NCBI GenBank assembly: GCA_900551445.1
Contig: URWA01000007.1
Location: forward strand, 1-64,000
DNA: 64,000 nt
Source: an uncultured Bacteroides sp.
GTDB taxonomy: Bacteria; Bacteroidota; Bacteroidia; Bacteroidales; Bacteroidaceae
Direction of reading: 5' to 3'
Part shown: positions 52,576 to 62,581 of the stretch, one piece after another
Position numbering within the stretch: position 1 is the stretch's first letter
Layout of the letters: each line of letters opens with the position of its first letter
Translations under genes and position numbers: made by a program
Notes under the pieces: model-generated
Told to the model about the DNA's origin: nothing
Seen by the model: the letters and a program-made list of their open reading frames with translations, nothing else
Databases searched by the model: none

Positions 52576-55477
52576 ATGGAAAAGAAACGGAACATAGTAG
52601 AGTGGGCCATGCATTATCGCCAGATTGTGATACTGGTGACATGCTGCCTGGTGGCATTCGGTATATACAGTTTGCCGCAGATGCAGAAAAATGAGTTCCC
52701 GGATTTTACCATACGACAGGGAATGGTGATTGCCGTGGCTCCCGGGAACACGGTCAATGAGATGGTGGAACAGGTGACGAAGCCATTGGAAAACTACATC
52801 TTTACCTACAAAGAGGTGAAGAAGGAAAAGACTTTTTCGACCATCCGCGACGGAATTGTCTTTGTGCAGGTGGAACTGAACGACGACCTGAACAACAAGG
52901 ATGAGTTCTGGAGTAAGTTCAAGCACGGAGTGGCCGCGTTCAAGTCGGAGCTGCCGCCGAATGTGCTGGCCGTGCAGGTGATGGATGATTTCGCTGAACG
53001 AACAGCTCATCGCCGGACAGTTGTTCGCCAAGGGCTTTGTGACCACCGGCGGACGCATACAGACTCCGGAGTATGTCTTGCCGGTGCACGTGGAGAAGAC
53101 GTTCAACACGCTCTACGACGTGCAGCAGCAGATTGTCTACAGCGATCCCTCGGGCAATGTGGTACGTCTGCAGGATGTGGCCCGCGTGGTGAAGGAATAC
53201 CCTCATGCCGACAGTTACATCAAGAACAACGGCACGAAATGCATTTTGCTGAGTGTGGAAATGAAAAAAGGCAAGAACATCGTGCAGATGGGCGATGACA
53301 TCAACCAGGTGCTGGAAGAGTTCAAGAAGGAATTGCCTTCGGAAGTCAATATGTACCGCATTACGGACCAGGCGCAGGTGGTGGGCGACAGTGTCTATGA
53401 CTTTTTGCGCGAGCTGGTCATTGCCATTGTGGCCGTGGTGATTGTGGTGATGCTGCTGTTGCCGCTGCGGGTAGCACTGGTGGCTGCTTCCACCATTCCG
53501 ATTACCATCTTTATTTCGTTGGGGCTTTTTTATGCCTTTGGCATCGAACTGAACACCGTGACGCTGGCAGCCCTGATTGTGACCTTGGGAATGATTGTGG
53601 ACAATTCCATCGTCATTATCGACAGCTACCTGGAGAAAATCGGAGAGGGGATGTCGCGCTGGCATGCATCCATTTACAGTGCCACGCATTTCTTCAAATC
53701 CATCTTCTCGGCTACGCTGGCCATCAGTATCACGTTCTTCCCCTTCCTGATTGTGATTCCGGGCATGATACACGACTTCCTGCTGAGCTTCCCTTGGTCC
53801 ATTACGCTGATTCTGAGCATCTCCCTGCTGGTAGCCATGCTGCTGGTACCGTTCATGCAGTTCTGGTTCATCCGGAAGCCGGTGCCTTCGCACAAAAAGG
53901 GTTTCTCGTTCATGGAGTTTCTGCAGACCTATTACAACAAACTATTGGACAAATGTTTTGCCCATCCCTACATCACCCTGATGGGGGGAGTGGCTTCTGT
54001 CGTGATAGGTATCTTCCTGATGGGAAAACTGCCGCAGAAACTGATGCCGGTGGCCGACCGTAACCAGTTTGCCGTGGAGATTTATCTGCCTACGGGAACG
54101 GCGGTGGAAAAGACCGCCTGGGCGGCCGATACGATGGAACAGGTGTTCCGCAAGGACCCGAGGGTGGTCTCCGTCACTTCGTTTGTGGGCTGTTCTTCGC
54201 CCCGTTTCCATACGGCATACGCCCCTCAGTTAGGAGGAACCAACTATGCCCAGCTGATTGTGAACACCAAGGGCAACAAGGAAACCGAGGAGCTGCTGGA
54301 TGAGTATTCCCCGCGCTACACCGATGCCTTCCCCGATGTGCGGGTAAGGTTCAAGCAAATCAGTTTCAGCCAGGCGGTTTATCCGATTGAGCTTCGTCTG
54401 AGTGGTGAGAACCTGGATTCATTGAAAACCGTAGCCGGAAAATACCTGAGCTTGTTGCGCCAGATGCCGGAAATACGGCTGGCGCAGACCAATTTCAGTG
54501 AGCCGCAGACTTCGGCCAAGGTGGTGCTGAAAGAAGATGAGGCTTCACGCCTGGGTATCCAGAACGCCCAGTTGGAAACCACGCTGGCCATGCGCTACGG
54601 CGACGGACTGAAGGTGGCCCACGTGTGGGAAGGCGATTATGACATTCCGGTAGCCCTGAAAAGCGAGAAAGCCGACTGTGCCGGTTTCTCCGACCTGGAA
54701 AACGAGCTGATTCCGGTGTTGGGAGGTACGCAGGTGCCTTTGCGTCAGGTGGCAGAAGTGGTGCCCTCTGTGAAAGACGGGCAGCTGGTCCGCCGGAACG
54801 GAGTCTATACGATTACGGTGATGGCCGATGTGCGCCGGGATGTGAATGTGGCTTCCCTGACCCGCGTCATCAAGGAAAAACTGGCTTCTATCCCTTTGCC
54901 GGAGAAAGTGACACTGACTTACGGGGGTGACGACGAGCAGGACAACGAGAATCTTCCTCCCATCATGGGAGCGCTGGCCATTGCCGCCTTCATCATCTTC
55001 TTCATCCTGCTGGCCCATTTCCGGCGCATCAGCATTGCCCTGCTGATTTTTGCCAGCATGACGCTCTGCCTTTTCGGAACGGCTACGGGTGTACTGATTC
55101 AGGGAGTGGATTTCGGTATGACCTGTACGCTGGGTATCATCAGCCTGATGGGTATCATTGTACGTAACGGCATTATCATGATTGACTATGCAGAAGAGTT
55201 GCGGGCTACGGAGAAACTCTGTGTGCGCGATGCCATCTACCATTCGGCCTGCCGCCGTATGCGGCCTATCTTCCTGACTTCGGCTGCGGCTTCCATGGGA
55301 GTCATCCCGATGATATTGGGCAAGAGTGGACTTTGGATGCCGATGGGTACGGTGATTTGCTACGGTACGCTGATTACCATGCTCTTCCTGCTGACGGTGC
55401 TTCCGGTGGCTTATCTGGTGATATTCAGGGGAAGTACCCGGAAACGTGCCCGGTTGGAGGCCTTGGAAAATGCCTGA
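52576..55477 (+). pseudogene. RND efflux permease with internal deletion and frameshift
   Basis: Codons 1-138 from 52576 are a normal RND start (first helix IVILVTCCLVAFGIYSLPQM, then porter domain up to VQVMDDF). At about 52985-52995 the frame changes by one; the +1 frame goes on with ISLNEQLIAGQLFAKGFVTTGG and is open to 55477 (830 codons), with the helices, the NSIVIID and GIIVRNGIIMIDYAEELR segments of this family. Homologs have about 65-75 more residues between these parts. The junction ATTTCG would be present on both sides of the missing piece (DDFG.. and GISL..), suggesting deletion by short homology. The product should be non-functional. Confidence 0.85.
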
Positions 55478-55513
55478 CGGGGCAATTAGGAATCAAGATA
55501 AAGAAGAATCATT

Positions 55514-56803
55514 ATGAAAACGAATCGAAACAGAATCATAGCTTTTCTATTGATAGGTGGGGCGTGTGTGAATCTGGCCTTCGGGCAGAAAGCCTACACC
55601 CTGGATAAATGTATTCAGGCTGCCTTGACAAACAATGTGAAGATGAAGAATGCCCGTAACGAACTGGAAATGGCCCGACAGGACAAGAAGAAGACGTTTA
55701 CCAATTATTTCCCGAGTGTCATGGCGGCGGGTACGGGCTTTATGGCGGATAAAGGGCTGATGCAGATGGATCTGGCTCCAGACATGCACATGTCGATGCT
55801 CAAGAACGGAATAGCGGGAGGAGTGAGTGCCTCCCTGCCGCTCTTTACCGGCGGACAGATTGTCAACGGGAACCAGTTGGCCAAAGTGGGGGTAGAGGTG
55901 AAACGCCTGCAGCAGAACTTGTCCGACAACGAGGTGACGCTGACCACGGAACAGTATTTCTGGCGGGTGGTCACTCTGCAGGAGAAACTCAAGACTTTGG
56001 GCAAGGTGGAAACGCAACTGGAGCGTATCTTGCGCGATGTGGAGGCTTCGGTGGAGGCAGGCGTGGTGACACGCAACGATTTGTTGCAGGTGCAGCTTCG
56101 CCGGAACGAGACCAAGAGCAGCCGCCTGCAGCTGGAGAATGCGTTGTCCATTTCGCGGAACATGCTGGCGCAATATACGGGCCTTGGCTCCGATTCCCTG
56201 GCGGTGGCTTTTTCCGTCGACGATCGGCTGCCTTCCCGTCCGGACAGTCTCTACTGTGACCCGGAGTCGGCTTTGGGACTGACCAGTGAATATGCGCTGT
56301 TGCAACAGAATGTGAAGGCCAGCCGTTTGCAATATAAGATGGAGTTGGGCAAGAATCTGCCTACGGTGGCCATTGGCGGAGGGTATGTGTATCATAACTT
56401 CTTACCGGAAGACCAGCGCTTCTGGGTGGGGTTTGCCACGGTGACCGTGCCTCTGACCGGATGGTGGGGAGGCAGCCATGCCCTCAAGAAGGAGAAACTC
56501 CAAGTGAAGAACACGGAAAACCAGTTGGCCGACCAGGGAGAGCTGCTGGTTATCCGCATGAAAAATGCGTGGAACGGAGTGAATGAGGCTTACGAACAGA
56601 TGAAGATTGCCCGTCTATCCATTGAACAGGCCACGGAGAACCTGCGTTTGAACACTGATTATTACAAGTCGGGCACCTGTACGATGAGTGATTTGCTCGA
56701 TGCGCAGACCTTGTTTCAGCAAAGCTGTGATAAATACGTGGAAAGTTACACGGATTATGAATTGAAAAAACGGGAATATCTGCAAGTCACGGGGCGCCGT
56801 TGA
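55514..56803 (+). CDS. TolC-family outer-membrane efflux protein
   Basis: 429 residues, intact, with a signal peptide (ends AFGQ). Two OEP-type repeats of alpha-helical and beta segments: ALTNNVKMKNARNELEMARQ early and SIEQATENLRLNTDYYKSGT late, the second with the family's Gly-Thr-x-x-x-x-Asp-Leu-Leu-Asp (GTCTMSDLLDAQ). It forms the channel through the outer membrane for the adaptor and permease. It starts 36 bases after the permease stop in the same operon and, unlike its partners, shows no lesion; it may work with other pumps. Confidence 0.9.
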   Translation: MKTNRNRIIAFLLIGGACVNLAFGQKAYTLDKCIQAALTNNVKMKNARNELEMARQDKKKTFTNYFPSVMAAGTGFMADKGLMQMDLAPDMHMSMLKNGIAGGVSASLPLFTGGQIVNGNQLAKVGVEVKRLQQNLSDNEVTLTTEQYFWRVVTLQEKLKTLGKVETQLERILRDVEASVEAGVVTRNDLLQVQLRRNETKSSRLQLENALSISRNMLAQYTGLGSDSLAVAFSVDDRLPSRPDSLYCDPESALGLTSEYALLQQNVKASRLQYKMELGKNLPTVAIGGGYVYHNFLPEDQRFWVGFATVTVPLTGWWGGSHALKKEKLQVKNTENQLADQGELLVIRMKNAWNGVNEAYEQMKIARLSIEQATENLRLNTDYYKSGTCTMSDLLDAQTLFQQSCDKYVESYTDYELKKREYLQVTGRR

Positions 56804-56820
56804 TTGTTTTTTCTTGGTGT

Positions 56821-56855
56821 GAAAGGTCGTCTGGAAGTACTTCTGGCGGCCTTTC
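56821..56855 (+). terminator. terminator of the efflux operon
   Basis: GAAAGGTCGTC (56821-56831) / GGCGGCCTTTC (56845-56855) with two G-U pairs, then T-rich; 17 bases after the TolC-type stop. Confidence 0.65.
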
Positions 56856-57353
56856 TTTATAAAATACTGCATATTAATTGCATATTAATTTAAAATGGAT
56901 TACCTTTGCACCGTGATTCGGAACCCGAGGGAGCGGATGGGTCCGCTTGCTTGTGAAGGGTTCGTCACACAAAGTAAAGAATCCCTTGGAGAAGAGAGAC
57001 AGCCTTCTAGGTCTTTTTCAGGTTTCCCATGAGGGAAACGTACGTTTTCCTCATGGGAAACATACGGCTCCGGGTGCGGAAACGTACGTTTTCGCGCCGA
57101 GAAACATAGAAGGTGGGCAGAAGTTTTTCTCATGATGCAGGGAGAGTTTGGAAATCATAAAAGAGTAAAGTATGAGAGTGTACGGAGCATATAAGGTCAT
57201 TCAGCGGAAAGCGGGTACGGCGATGTACCGGCTATGCCTTTCACGTGCACACTGGTTCAGCGGATTCCTTCACGAAAGTTTGTAAGACAGAGAGTTGCGC
57301 CGTTTCTGACGCATGGTGGAAATTGCTTGTAAACTTTTAATTTCGGATTTATT
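56856..57353. other. 498-bp spacer with palindromic repeats, no firm gene
   Basis: Contains the two palindromes at 57022-57098. A 37-codon frame at 57172-57285 (starts MRVYGAYKV) follows a purine-rich stretch but has no known relatives that I can name and is not called. The 62-codon frame at 56947-57135 only reads through the palindromes. The last 65 bases before the lysO-type gene show no clear promoter. Confidence 0.5.
57022..57098. repeat. pair of intergenic palindromes with AAACGTACGTTT centres
   Basis: First palindrome 57022-57061: arms GTTTCCCATGAGG and CCTCATGGGAAAC around AAACGTACGTTT. Second, 57073-57098: GGTGCG / CGCGCC around the same centre. They are joined by GGGAAACATACGGCTCCG (57055-57072), which differs by one base from 33374-33391. 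Confidence 0.75.
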
Positions 57354-57632
57354 ATGTGGAGTATTATATTGACTGTCCTGGCAGGGGTCCTGTTGGGATA
57401 TGTCCTTCGTACGTGTGATTTTTTGAAGAAAGTGAATCAAACCATTTCGGTCACCATTTGCCTGATGCTGTTTGTGTTGGGACTTTCCGTGGGATATAAC
57501 CCGTTGATTGTGAAGAATCTGGGCTCGTTCGGCGGACAGGCCCTGCTGCTCAGTGTGGCCGGCATTACGGGAAGCGTGCTGCTGGCACGGCTGGTGTATC
57601 TGTGGTTTTTCAAGGAAGGAGGTGAGAAATGA
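57354..57632 (+). CDS. LysO-family lysine exporter, N-terminal part (separate gene)
   Basis: 92 residues with three membrane helices (IILTVLAGVLLGYVL, ISVTICLMLFVLGLSVGYN, ALLLSVAGITGSVLLARLVY). It corresponds to the first third of E. coli LysO (YbjE), which is one chain of about 299 residues. The stop overlaps the ATG of the next gene (ATGA at 57629-57632), so the two halves are made together and probably form one exporter of lysine or toxic lysine analogues. Confidence 0.8.
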   Translation: MWSIILTVLAGVLLGYVLRTCDFLKKVNQTISVTICLMLFVLGLSVGYNPLIVKNLGSFGGQALLLSVAGITGSVLLARLVYLWFFKEGGEK

Positions 57633-58261
57633 AAGGAAGTCTGTTGGTACTGTCCATGTTCTTCATGGGCTGTCTGTTGGGTTACGTGTGGAATGTGTCC
57701 GGTTGGGAAATGGGAGACATGCACCAGTTGTCGCTGTATATCCTCTATGCCCTGATGTTTCAGGTAGGTGTCAGCATTGGGGGAGGCGAAGATTTCAAGG
57801 CGCTGATTCACGGTTTCCGGTGGAAGATGCTGTTGATTCCCTTGGCTACGATTGGGGGAACCTTGCTGTTCTCCGCCTTGGTCAGTGTGCTGCTGACCCG
57901 CTGGAGCGTGTTCGACTGTATGGCCATCGGCAGCGGACTGGGATATTATTCCTTGGCTTCCATTCTGATTGTGGAACTGAAGGCCCCGGTCATCGGGACG
58001 CAGTTGGCCACGGAACTGGCTACCATCGCCCTCTTGACGAATGTCATCCGCGAACTTGTGGCACTGGTGGGAGCCCCGCTGATTTGCAAGTATTTCGGAA
58101 AACTGGTCCCTATCTCGGTAGCCGGGGTGACCTCTGTCGATGTGGCCCTGCCTTCCATCATCCGGGTGTCCGGCAAGGAGGTGGTGCCGATAGCCATTTT
58201 CCACGGCATCCTGGTGGATATGTCCGTTCCGTTCTTCATCTCTTTGTTCTGCAAGCTGTAA
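57629..58261 (+). CDS. LysO-family lysine exporter, C-terminal part (separate gene)
   Basis: 210 residues, about six membrane helices. Family stretches: MFQVGVSIGGGEDF, the glycine-rich AIGSGLGYYSLASILIVEL and VAGVTSVDVALPSIIRVSG. It carries the substrate-binding core of the LysO fold. The four-base overlap with the preceding gene and the lack of any decay show a natural two-gene form of a protein that is a single chain elsewhere, and not a broken gene. Confidence 0.85.
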   Translation: MKGSLLVLSMFFMGCLLGYVWNVSGWEMGDMHQLSLYILYALMFQVGVSIGGGEDFKALIHGFRWKMLLIPLATIGGTLLFSALVSVLLTRWSVFDCMAIGSGLGYYSLASILIVELKAPVIGTQLATELATIALLTNVIRELVALVGAPLICKYFGKLVPISVAGVTSVDVALPSIIRVSGKEVVPIAIFHGILVDMSVPFFISLFCKL

Positions 58262-58314
58262 GAACCTGATTCTTGCCCGCCGCGCAAAGAGATGAACAGA
58301 ACGGGGCAGCCCGC

Positions 58315-58812
58315 TTAGATGTCCAGCCCCATGATGTAATCGTTCATGTAATATCCGTTGCCGATGGGGAAGTCACCTTCGCGCACCTTCTTCATGCCCA
58401 TGTGCTCATAAAATCCCAGTGCCGGATTGTGGCGGTTCACGTTCAGTTCCATCCGGCAAGGTTCCGGATGAAGTTCCTTGATGCCTTTGATGGCCTGCTG
58501 GAACAGTTGCCGCCCGAGTTTGTATTTCTGGAAGTAGGGGAGCACATAAATCTTCTGCAAGTGGAAGAGGTCAGGCCCTTCCTGCTGGATGGATACGTAG
58601 CCGGCCGGTTCACACTCCTCGTAGGCGAGGTAGTAAATGTGGTGCTCCTTTTCCATCTGGTTCTTCAGGCTTTCAGCGGAATACATCCACTCCATCATGT
58701 AATCAATTTGTTCCGGGGTCAGAATCTTCTGGTAAGTGACTGGAAAAGTCTGCTTGGCCAGTCCCCGGATAATCTCAATGTCTTCGATTGTCGCTTTTCT
58801 GATAGTAAACAT
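58315..58812 (-). CDS. GNAT-family N-acetyltransferase
   Basis: 165 residues from the ATG at 58812 (MFTIRKATIEDIEII); the ATG at 59037 would reach into the PadR gene region and is rejected. GNAT features: acetyl-CoA loop region LHLQKIYVLPYFQKYKLGRQLFQQA (key part YFQKYKLGRQL) and the C-terminal NPALGFYEHMGMKKV. Similar to enzymes annotated as spermidine or protein N-acetyltransferases, but the substrate is unknown. Single gene, reading toward the lysO pair. Confidence 0.85.
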   Translation of the reverse strand: MFTIRKATIEDIEIIRGLAKQTFPVTYQKILTPEQIDYMMEWMYSAESLKNQMEKEHHIYYLAYEECEPAGYVSIQQEGPDLFHLQKIYVLPYFQKYKLGRQLFQQAIKGIKELHPEPCRMELNVNRHNPALGFYEHMGMKKVREGDFPIGNGYYMNDYIMGLDI

Positions 58813-58981
58813 AGGCGTTTTGTAATAAATAAGTGTGTTTTCTACAAAAGTACTTTTTCTTTCGATTGCTTTGCTTTTATGGAGATAGAATCTTGTTAAA
58901 TGTTCTAAAATTATAATACCTTGCAATACATAGTATCTATATAAAGCATATATTTGTGTCATACAAGATAAAAGAGATGAA

Positions 58982-59311
58982 ATGAATGTAGACAACGTAA
59001 AATCACAGATGCGCAAAGGGATGCTGGAATACTGCATCCTGCTGCTGTTGCACCGGGAGTCTGCCTATTCTTCCGACATCATCCAGAAGCTGAAGGAAGC
59101 CCGGCTGATTGTGGTGGAAGGCACGCTCTATCCATTGCTGACCCGTCTGAAGAACGACGGGCTCCTGTCGTACGAGTGGGTGGAGTCTACCCAGGGACCT
59201 CCCCGCAAGTATTACGGACTGACTCCGGAAGGAGAGAATTTCCTGAAAGAACTGGAAAGCGCCTGGGATGGACTTTCCGACACGGTAAATCATTTAAGAC
59301 AGAACATTTAA
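58982..59311 (+). CDS. PadR-family transcriptional regulator
   Basis: 109 residues. Winged helix typical of PadR: KGMLEYCILLLLHRESAY, then EGTLYPLLTRLKNDGLLSYEW and GPPRKYYGLTPEG. Short form without a C-terminal helical domain. The PspC-domain gene starts 12 bases after its stop, a widespread pairing in Bacteroidetes; it likely regulates its own operon in response to envelope stress or an unknown ligand. Confidence 0.9.
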   Translation: MNVDNVKSQMRKGMLEYCILLLLHRESAYSSDIIQKLKEARLIVVEGTLYPLLTRLKNDGLLSYEWVESTQGPPRKYYGLTPEGENFLKELESAWDGLSDTVNHLRQNI

Positions 59312-59323
59312 AACCTGCATGAC

Positions 59324-60403
59324 ATGAAAAAGACACTGACTGTAAATTTAGGAGGCACCGTATATCACATCGACGAGGATGCCTATATCCTGCTGGATAA
59401 TTATTTGAATAACCTCCGCTATCATTTCCGCAAGGAAGAGGGGGCGGATGAGATTGTGCGCGACATGGAAGCCCGCATCGCCGAACTGTTTGACGAAGCC
59501 TTGCGCGGCGGCTTGCAGGTGATTACGATAAAAGAGGTGGAAGAGGTCATTGCCCGCATGGGCAAGCCCGAAGAGCTGAACGACGGGGAGGAGGAAAATG
59601 CATCCGCCTCGGGCGAGAAGGCTTATGGCAGCGAATCGACGGGAACCAGCCGTCGTCTGTTCCGTAACCCGGACGACCGTGTCTTGGGTGGAGTCGTATC
59701 CGGTCTCGCAGCCTATTTCGGCTGGGACGTGACCTGGACCCGTATCGTCTTTATCCTGGCCGGTTTCCTGATTCATGGACTGATTCTGGCTTATCTGCTG
59801 GCTTGGATTATCATTCCGCTGGCACAAACGGCTACGGAGAAATTGCAGATGCGGGGGGAGCCCATCAATGTGGAGAACATCGGCCGGACAGTGACCGATG
59901 GTTTTGAGAAAGTGAACGACTACGTACATTCCGAGAAGCCCCGTTCGGCCTTGCACAAGCTGGGAAACGGAGTGGTGGCCGTGTTCGGCTTCCTGCTGAA
60001 ACTGTGTCTGGTGCTGCTGCTGATTTGCTGTGCGCCCTTCCTGCTGGTCGGTTTGGTGGTACTGTCTGCCTTGCTGATGGCTGCTACGGGGGTGATTGTC
60101 AACCTGCCTACCTTTATATATAATATATTGCCTTGGGTGGACTGGAGCAGTGTGCATACCATTCCGGGGGTGATTGTCGGCTTGACCGTGTGCGGACTAC
60201 TGGTGGTGGGTATTCCCATTGCGGGACTGATTCAAGCCATCATGCAGTCGTTCGGAAGCTGGAAGCCCATGGGTACCTCGGCTAAAGTGGTGCTGGTGTT
60301 GTTGTGGATGGTGGCCCTGGCCATAGGAATCGTGCTGATTTTCCAGGTGCCTTTCCTGACGGAGCCCCTTCTGACTGTTTCTTTCTGGGGAGAGTTCCTC
60401 TGA
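59324..60403 (+). CDS. PspC-domain membrane protein
   Basis: 359 residues. N-terminal soluble part (about 1-95) starting TLTVNLGGTVYHIDEDAYILL, as in many Bacteroidetes PspC proteins, then the PspC domain (about 108-165: RRLFRNPDDRVLGGVVSGLAAYFG and its membrane helix), followed by four or five more helices (about 215-350). PspC proteins relate to envelope stress, but the mechanism in this phylum is not known. Co-transcribed with the PadR regulator and ended by a strong terminator. Confidence 0.88.
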   Translation: MKKTLTVNLGGTVYHIDEDAYILLDNYLNNLRYHFRKEEGADEIVRDMEARIAELFDEALRGGLQVITIKEVEEVIARMGKPEELNDGEEENASASGEKAYGSESTGTSRRLFRNPDDRVLGGVVSGLAAYFGWDVTWTRIVFILAGFLIHGLILAYLLAWIIIPLAQTATEKLQMRGEPINVENIGRTVTDGFEKVNDYVHSEKPRSALHKLGNGVVAVFGFLLKLCLVLLLICCAPFLLVGLVVLSALLMAATGVIVNLPTFIYNILPWVDWSSVHTIPGVIVGLTVCGLLVVGIPIAGLIQAIMQSFGSWKPMGTSAKVVLVLLWMVALAIGIVLIFQVPFLTEPLLTVSFWGEFL

Positions 60404-60464
60404 TTTTGTCAGTCTCCATAGTGTGTCTGGAGACAAGAATGTCACATAAAACGGCCAAAATGGC

Positions 60465-60505
60465 AGTCCGTGTCAGGAAAAAATGCTGGCACGGACTTTT
60501 TTTTC
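60465..60505 (+). terminator. terminator of the PadR/PspC operon
   Basis: AGTCCGTG (60465-60472) / CACGGACT (60490-60497), extended by CAG/CTG inside, then eight T's. Confidence 0.85.
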
Positions 60506-60594
60506 TTCTGGCATGACATTTGTCTTTTATAGGGCGTAACGCTTCGGCGCTACAGAATTAACTGATTAGAAAATAATAAAAAATAGATACAATT

Positions 60595-62517
60595 ATGGGA
60601 AAGATTATTGGTATTGACTTAGGAACAACAAACTCATGTGTTGCAGTATTTGAAGGTAACGAACCGGTGGTAATTGCCAACAGCGAAGGTAAACGTACCA
60701 CTCCTTCAGTTGTAGGTTTCGTTGACGGTGGCGAACGTAAGGTAGGTGATCCTGCCAAACGTCAGGCTATCACAAACCCGAAACGTACGGTATATTCTAT
60801 CAAACGTTTCATGGGTGAAACTTACGATCAGGTTCAGAAAGAAATTGCTCGTGTACCTTACTCAGTAGTAAGAGGCGACAACAACACTCCGCGTGTAGAT
60901 ATCGACGGACGTCTGTACACTCCGCAGGAAATCTCAGCCATGATTCTGCAGAAGATGAAGAAAACTGCTGAAGATTACCTGGGTCAGGAAGTCACTGAAG
61001 CTGTCATCACCGTTCCGGCATACTTCTCAGACTCTCAGCGTCAGGCCACTAAGGAAGCTGGTCAGATTGCCGGTCTGGATGTAAAACGTATCGTGAACGA
61101 ACCGACTGCAGCTGCATTGGCTTACGGTGTGGACAAGTCTAACAAAGATATGAAGGTAGCCGTATTCGACCTTGGTGGTGGTACATTCGATATCTCTATC
61201 CTGGAATTCGGTGGTGGCGTATTCGAAGTATTGTCAACTAACGGTGATACTCACCTGGGTGGTGATGACTTCGACCAAGTAATCATCGACTGGTTGGTTC
61301 AGGAATTCAAGAACGACGAAGGTGCCGACTTGACTACTGATCCGATGGCTATGCAACGTTTGAAGGAAGCTGCTGAAAAGGCAAAGATTGAATTGTCTTC
61401 TTCTACTTCCACTGAAATCAACTTGCCGTACATCATGCCGGTTGCCGGTGTGCCTAAACACTTAGTAAAGACATTGACTCGTGCGAAATTCGAAGCTTTG
61501 GCTCACAACTTGATTCAGGCTTGTCTGGAACCTTGTAAGAAAGCCATGAGCGATGCAGGTCTGAACAACGCAGATATCGATGAAGTCATCTTGGTAGGTG
61601 GTTCTTCACGTATCCCGGCTGTACAGAAACTGGTTGAAGACTTCTTCGGTAAAGTTCCTTCTAAGGGTGTAAATCCGGATGAAGTAGTAGCCGTAGGTGC
61701 TTGTATCCAGGGTGCCGTTTTGAACAAGGAAGCCGGTGTAGGTAACATCGTATTGCTGGATGTCACTCCGTTGACATTGGGTATTGAAACAATGGGTGGA
61801 GTAATGACCAAGCTGATTGATGCCAACACGACTATTCCGTGCAAGAAGAGTGAAGTCTTCTCTACTGCCGCTGATAACCAGACGGAAGTTACCATCCACG
61901 TATTGCAAGGTGAACGTCCGATGGCTGCTCAGAACAAGTCAATCGGTCAGTTCAATTTGACAGGTATCGCTCCGGCTCGTCGTGGTGTGCCTCAGATTGA
62001 AGTTACATTCGATATCGATGCCAACGGTATCTTGAAGGTATCTGCCAAGGATAAGGCTACGGGTAAGGAACAGGCTATCCGTATCGAAGCTTCATCTGGT
62101 TTGAGCAAGGAAGAAATCGACCGTATGAAGGCTGAAGCTGAAGCTAACGCAGAAGCTGATAAGAAGGAAAAGGAACGTATCGACAAGTTGAACCAGGCCG
62201 ACAGCTTGATCTTTACTACTGAAAATCAGTTGAAAGACCTTGGCGATAAGATTCCGGCCGACAAGAAAGCTCCTATCGAAGCTGCCCTCCAGAAACTGAA
62301 AGATGCTCACAAGGCTCAGGATTTGGCTGGTATCGATGCAGCAAGTGCTGAATTGCAGACTGCTTTCCAGGCTGCAAGTGCAGAAATGTACGCTCAGACT
62401 GGTGCACAGGGTGGTGCTCAGGCAGGTCCTAATGCTGGTCAGGCAAACAACGGTCAGAGTTCAAACAGCAAGAACAATGATAATGTACAGGATGCTGACT
62501 TTGAGGAAGTTAAGTAA
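60595..62517 (+). CDS. dnaK: molecular chaperone DnaK (Hsp70)
   Basis: 640 residues. ATPase domain with GIDLGTTNSCVAVFEG, the second phosphate loop VFDLGGGTFDISIL and the adenosine loop VGGSSRIPAVQ; the linker VLLDVTPLTLG; substrate-binding domain; helical lid; a Gly/Gln/Asn-rich tail ending DADFEEVK, a variant of the usual EEVD-like end. All parts are intact. It refolds and remodels proteins with DnaJ and GrpE, which are not next to it. Codon use is that of highly expressed genes. Single gene, own terminator. Confidence 0.98.
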   Translation: MGKIIGIDLGTTNSCVAVFEGNEPVVIANSEGKRTTPSVVGFVDGGERKVGDPAKRQAITNPKRTVYSIKRFMGETYDQVQKEIARVPYSVVRGDNNTPRVDIDGRLYTPQEISAMILQKMKKTAEDYLGQEVTEAVITVPAYFSDSQRQATKEAGQIAGLDVKRIVNEPTAAALAYGVDKSNKDMKVAVFDLGGGTFDISILEFGGGVFEVLSTNGDTHLGGDDFDQVIIDWLVQEFKNDEGADLTTDPMAMQRLKEAAEKAKIELSSSTSTEINLPYIMPVAGVPKHLVKTLTRAKFEALAHNLIQACLEPCKKAMSDAGLNNADIDEVILVGGSSRIPAVQKLVEDFFGKVPSKGVNPDEVVAVGACIQGAVLNKEAGVGNIVLLDVTPLTLGIETMGGVMTKLIDANTTIPCKKSEVFSTAADNQTEVTIHVLQGERPMAAQNKSIGQFNLTGIAPARRGVPQIEVTFDIDANGILKVSAKDKATGKEQAIRIEASSGLSKEEIDRMKAEAEANAEADKKEKERIDKLNQADSLIFTTENQLKDLGDKIPADKKAPIEAALQKLKDAHKAQDLAGIDAASAELQTAFQAASAEMYAQTGAQGGAQAGPNAGQANNGQSSNSKNNDNVQDADFEEVK

Positions 62518-62540
62518 TTAAACAATAGACATCCATAAGG

Positions 62541-62578
62541 AAAGGGGTGTGATTCAATTGAGTCACACCCCTTTTTTG
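62541..62578 (+). terminator. terminator of dnaK
   Basis: Perfect 12-bp stem AAAGGGGTGTGA (62541-62552) / TCACACCCCTTT (62563-62574), then T's. Confidence 0.88.
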
Positions 62579-62581
62579 TTT

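Noticed and set aside
57172..57285. 37-codon frame before the lysO pair
   Set aside because: No recognisable pattern; could be a leader peptide, but nothing such as codon bias or an attenuator supports that.
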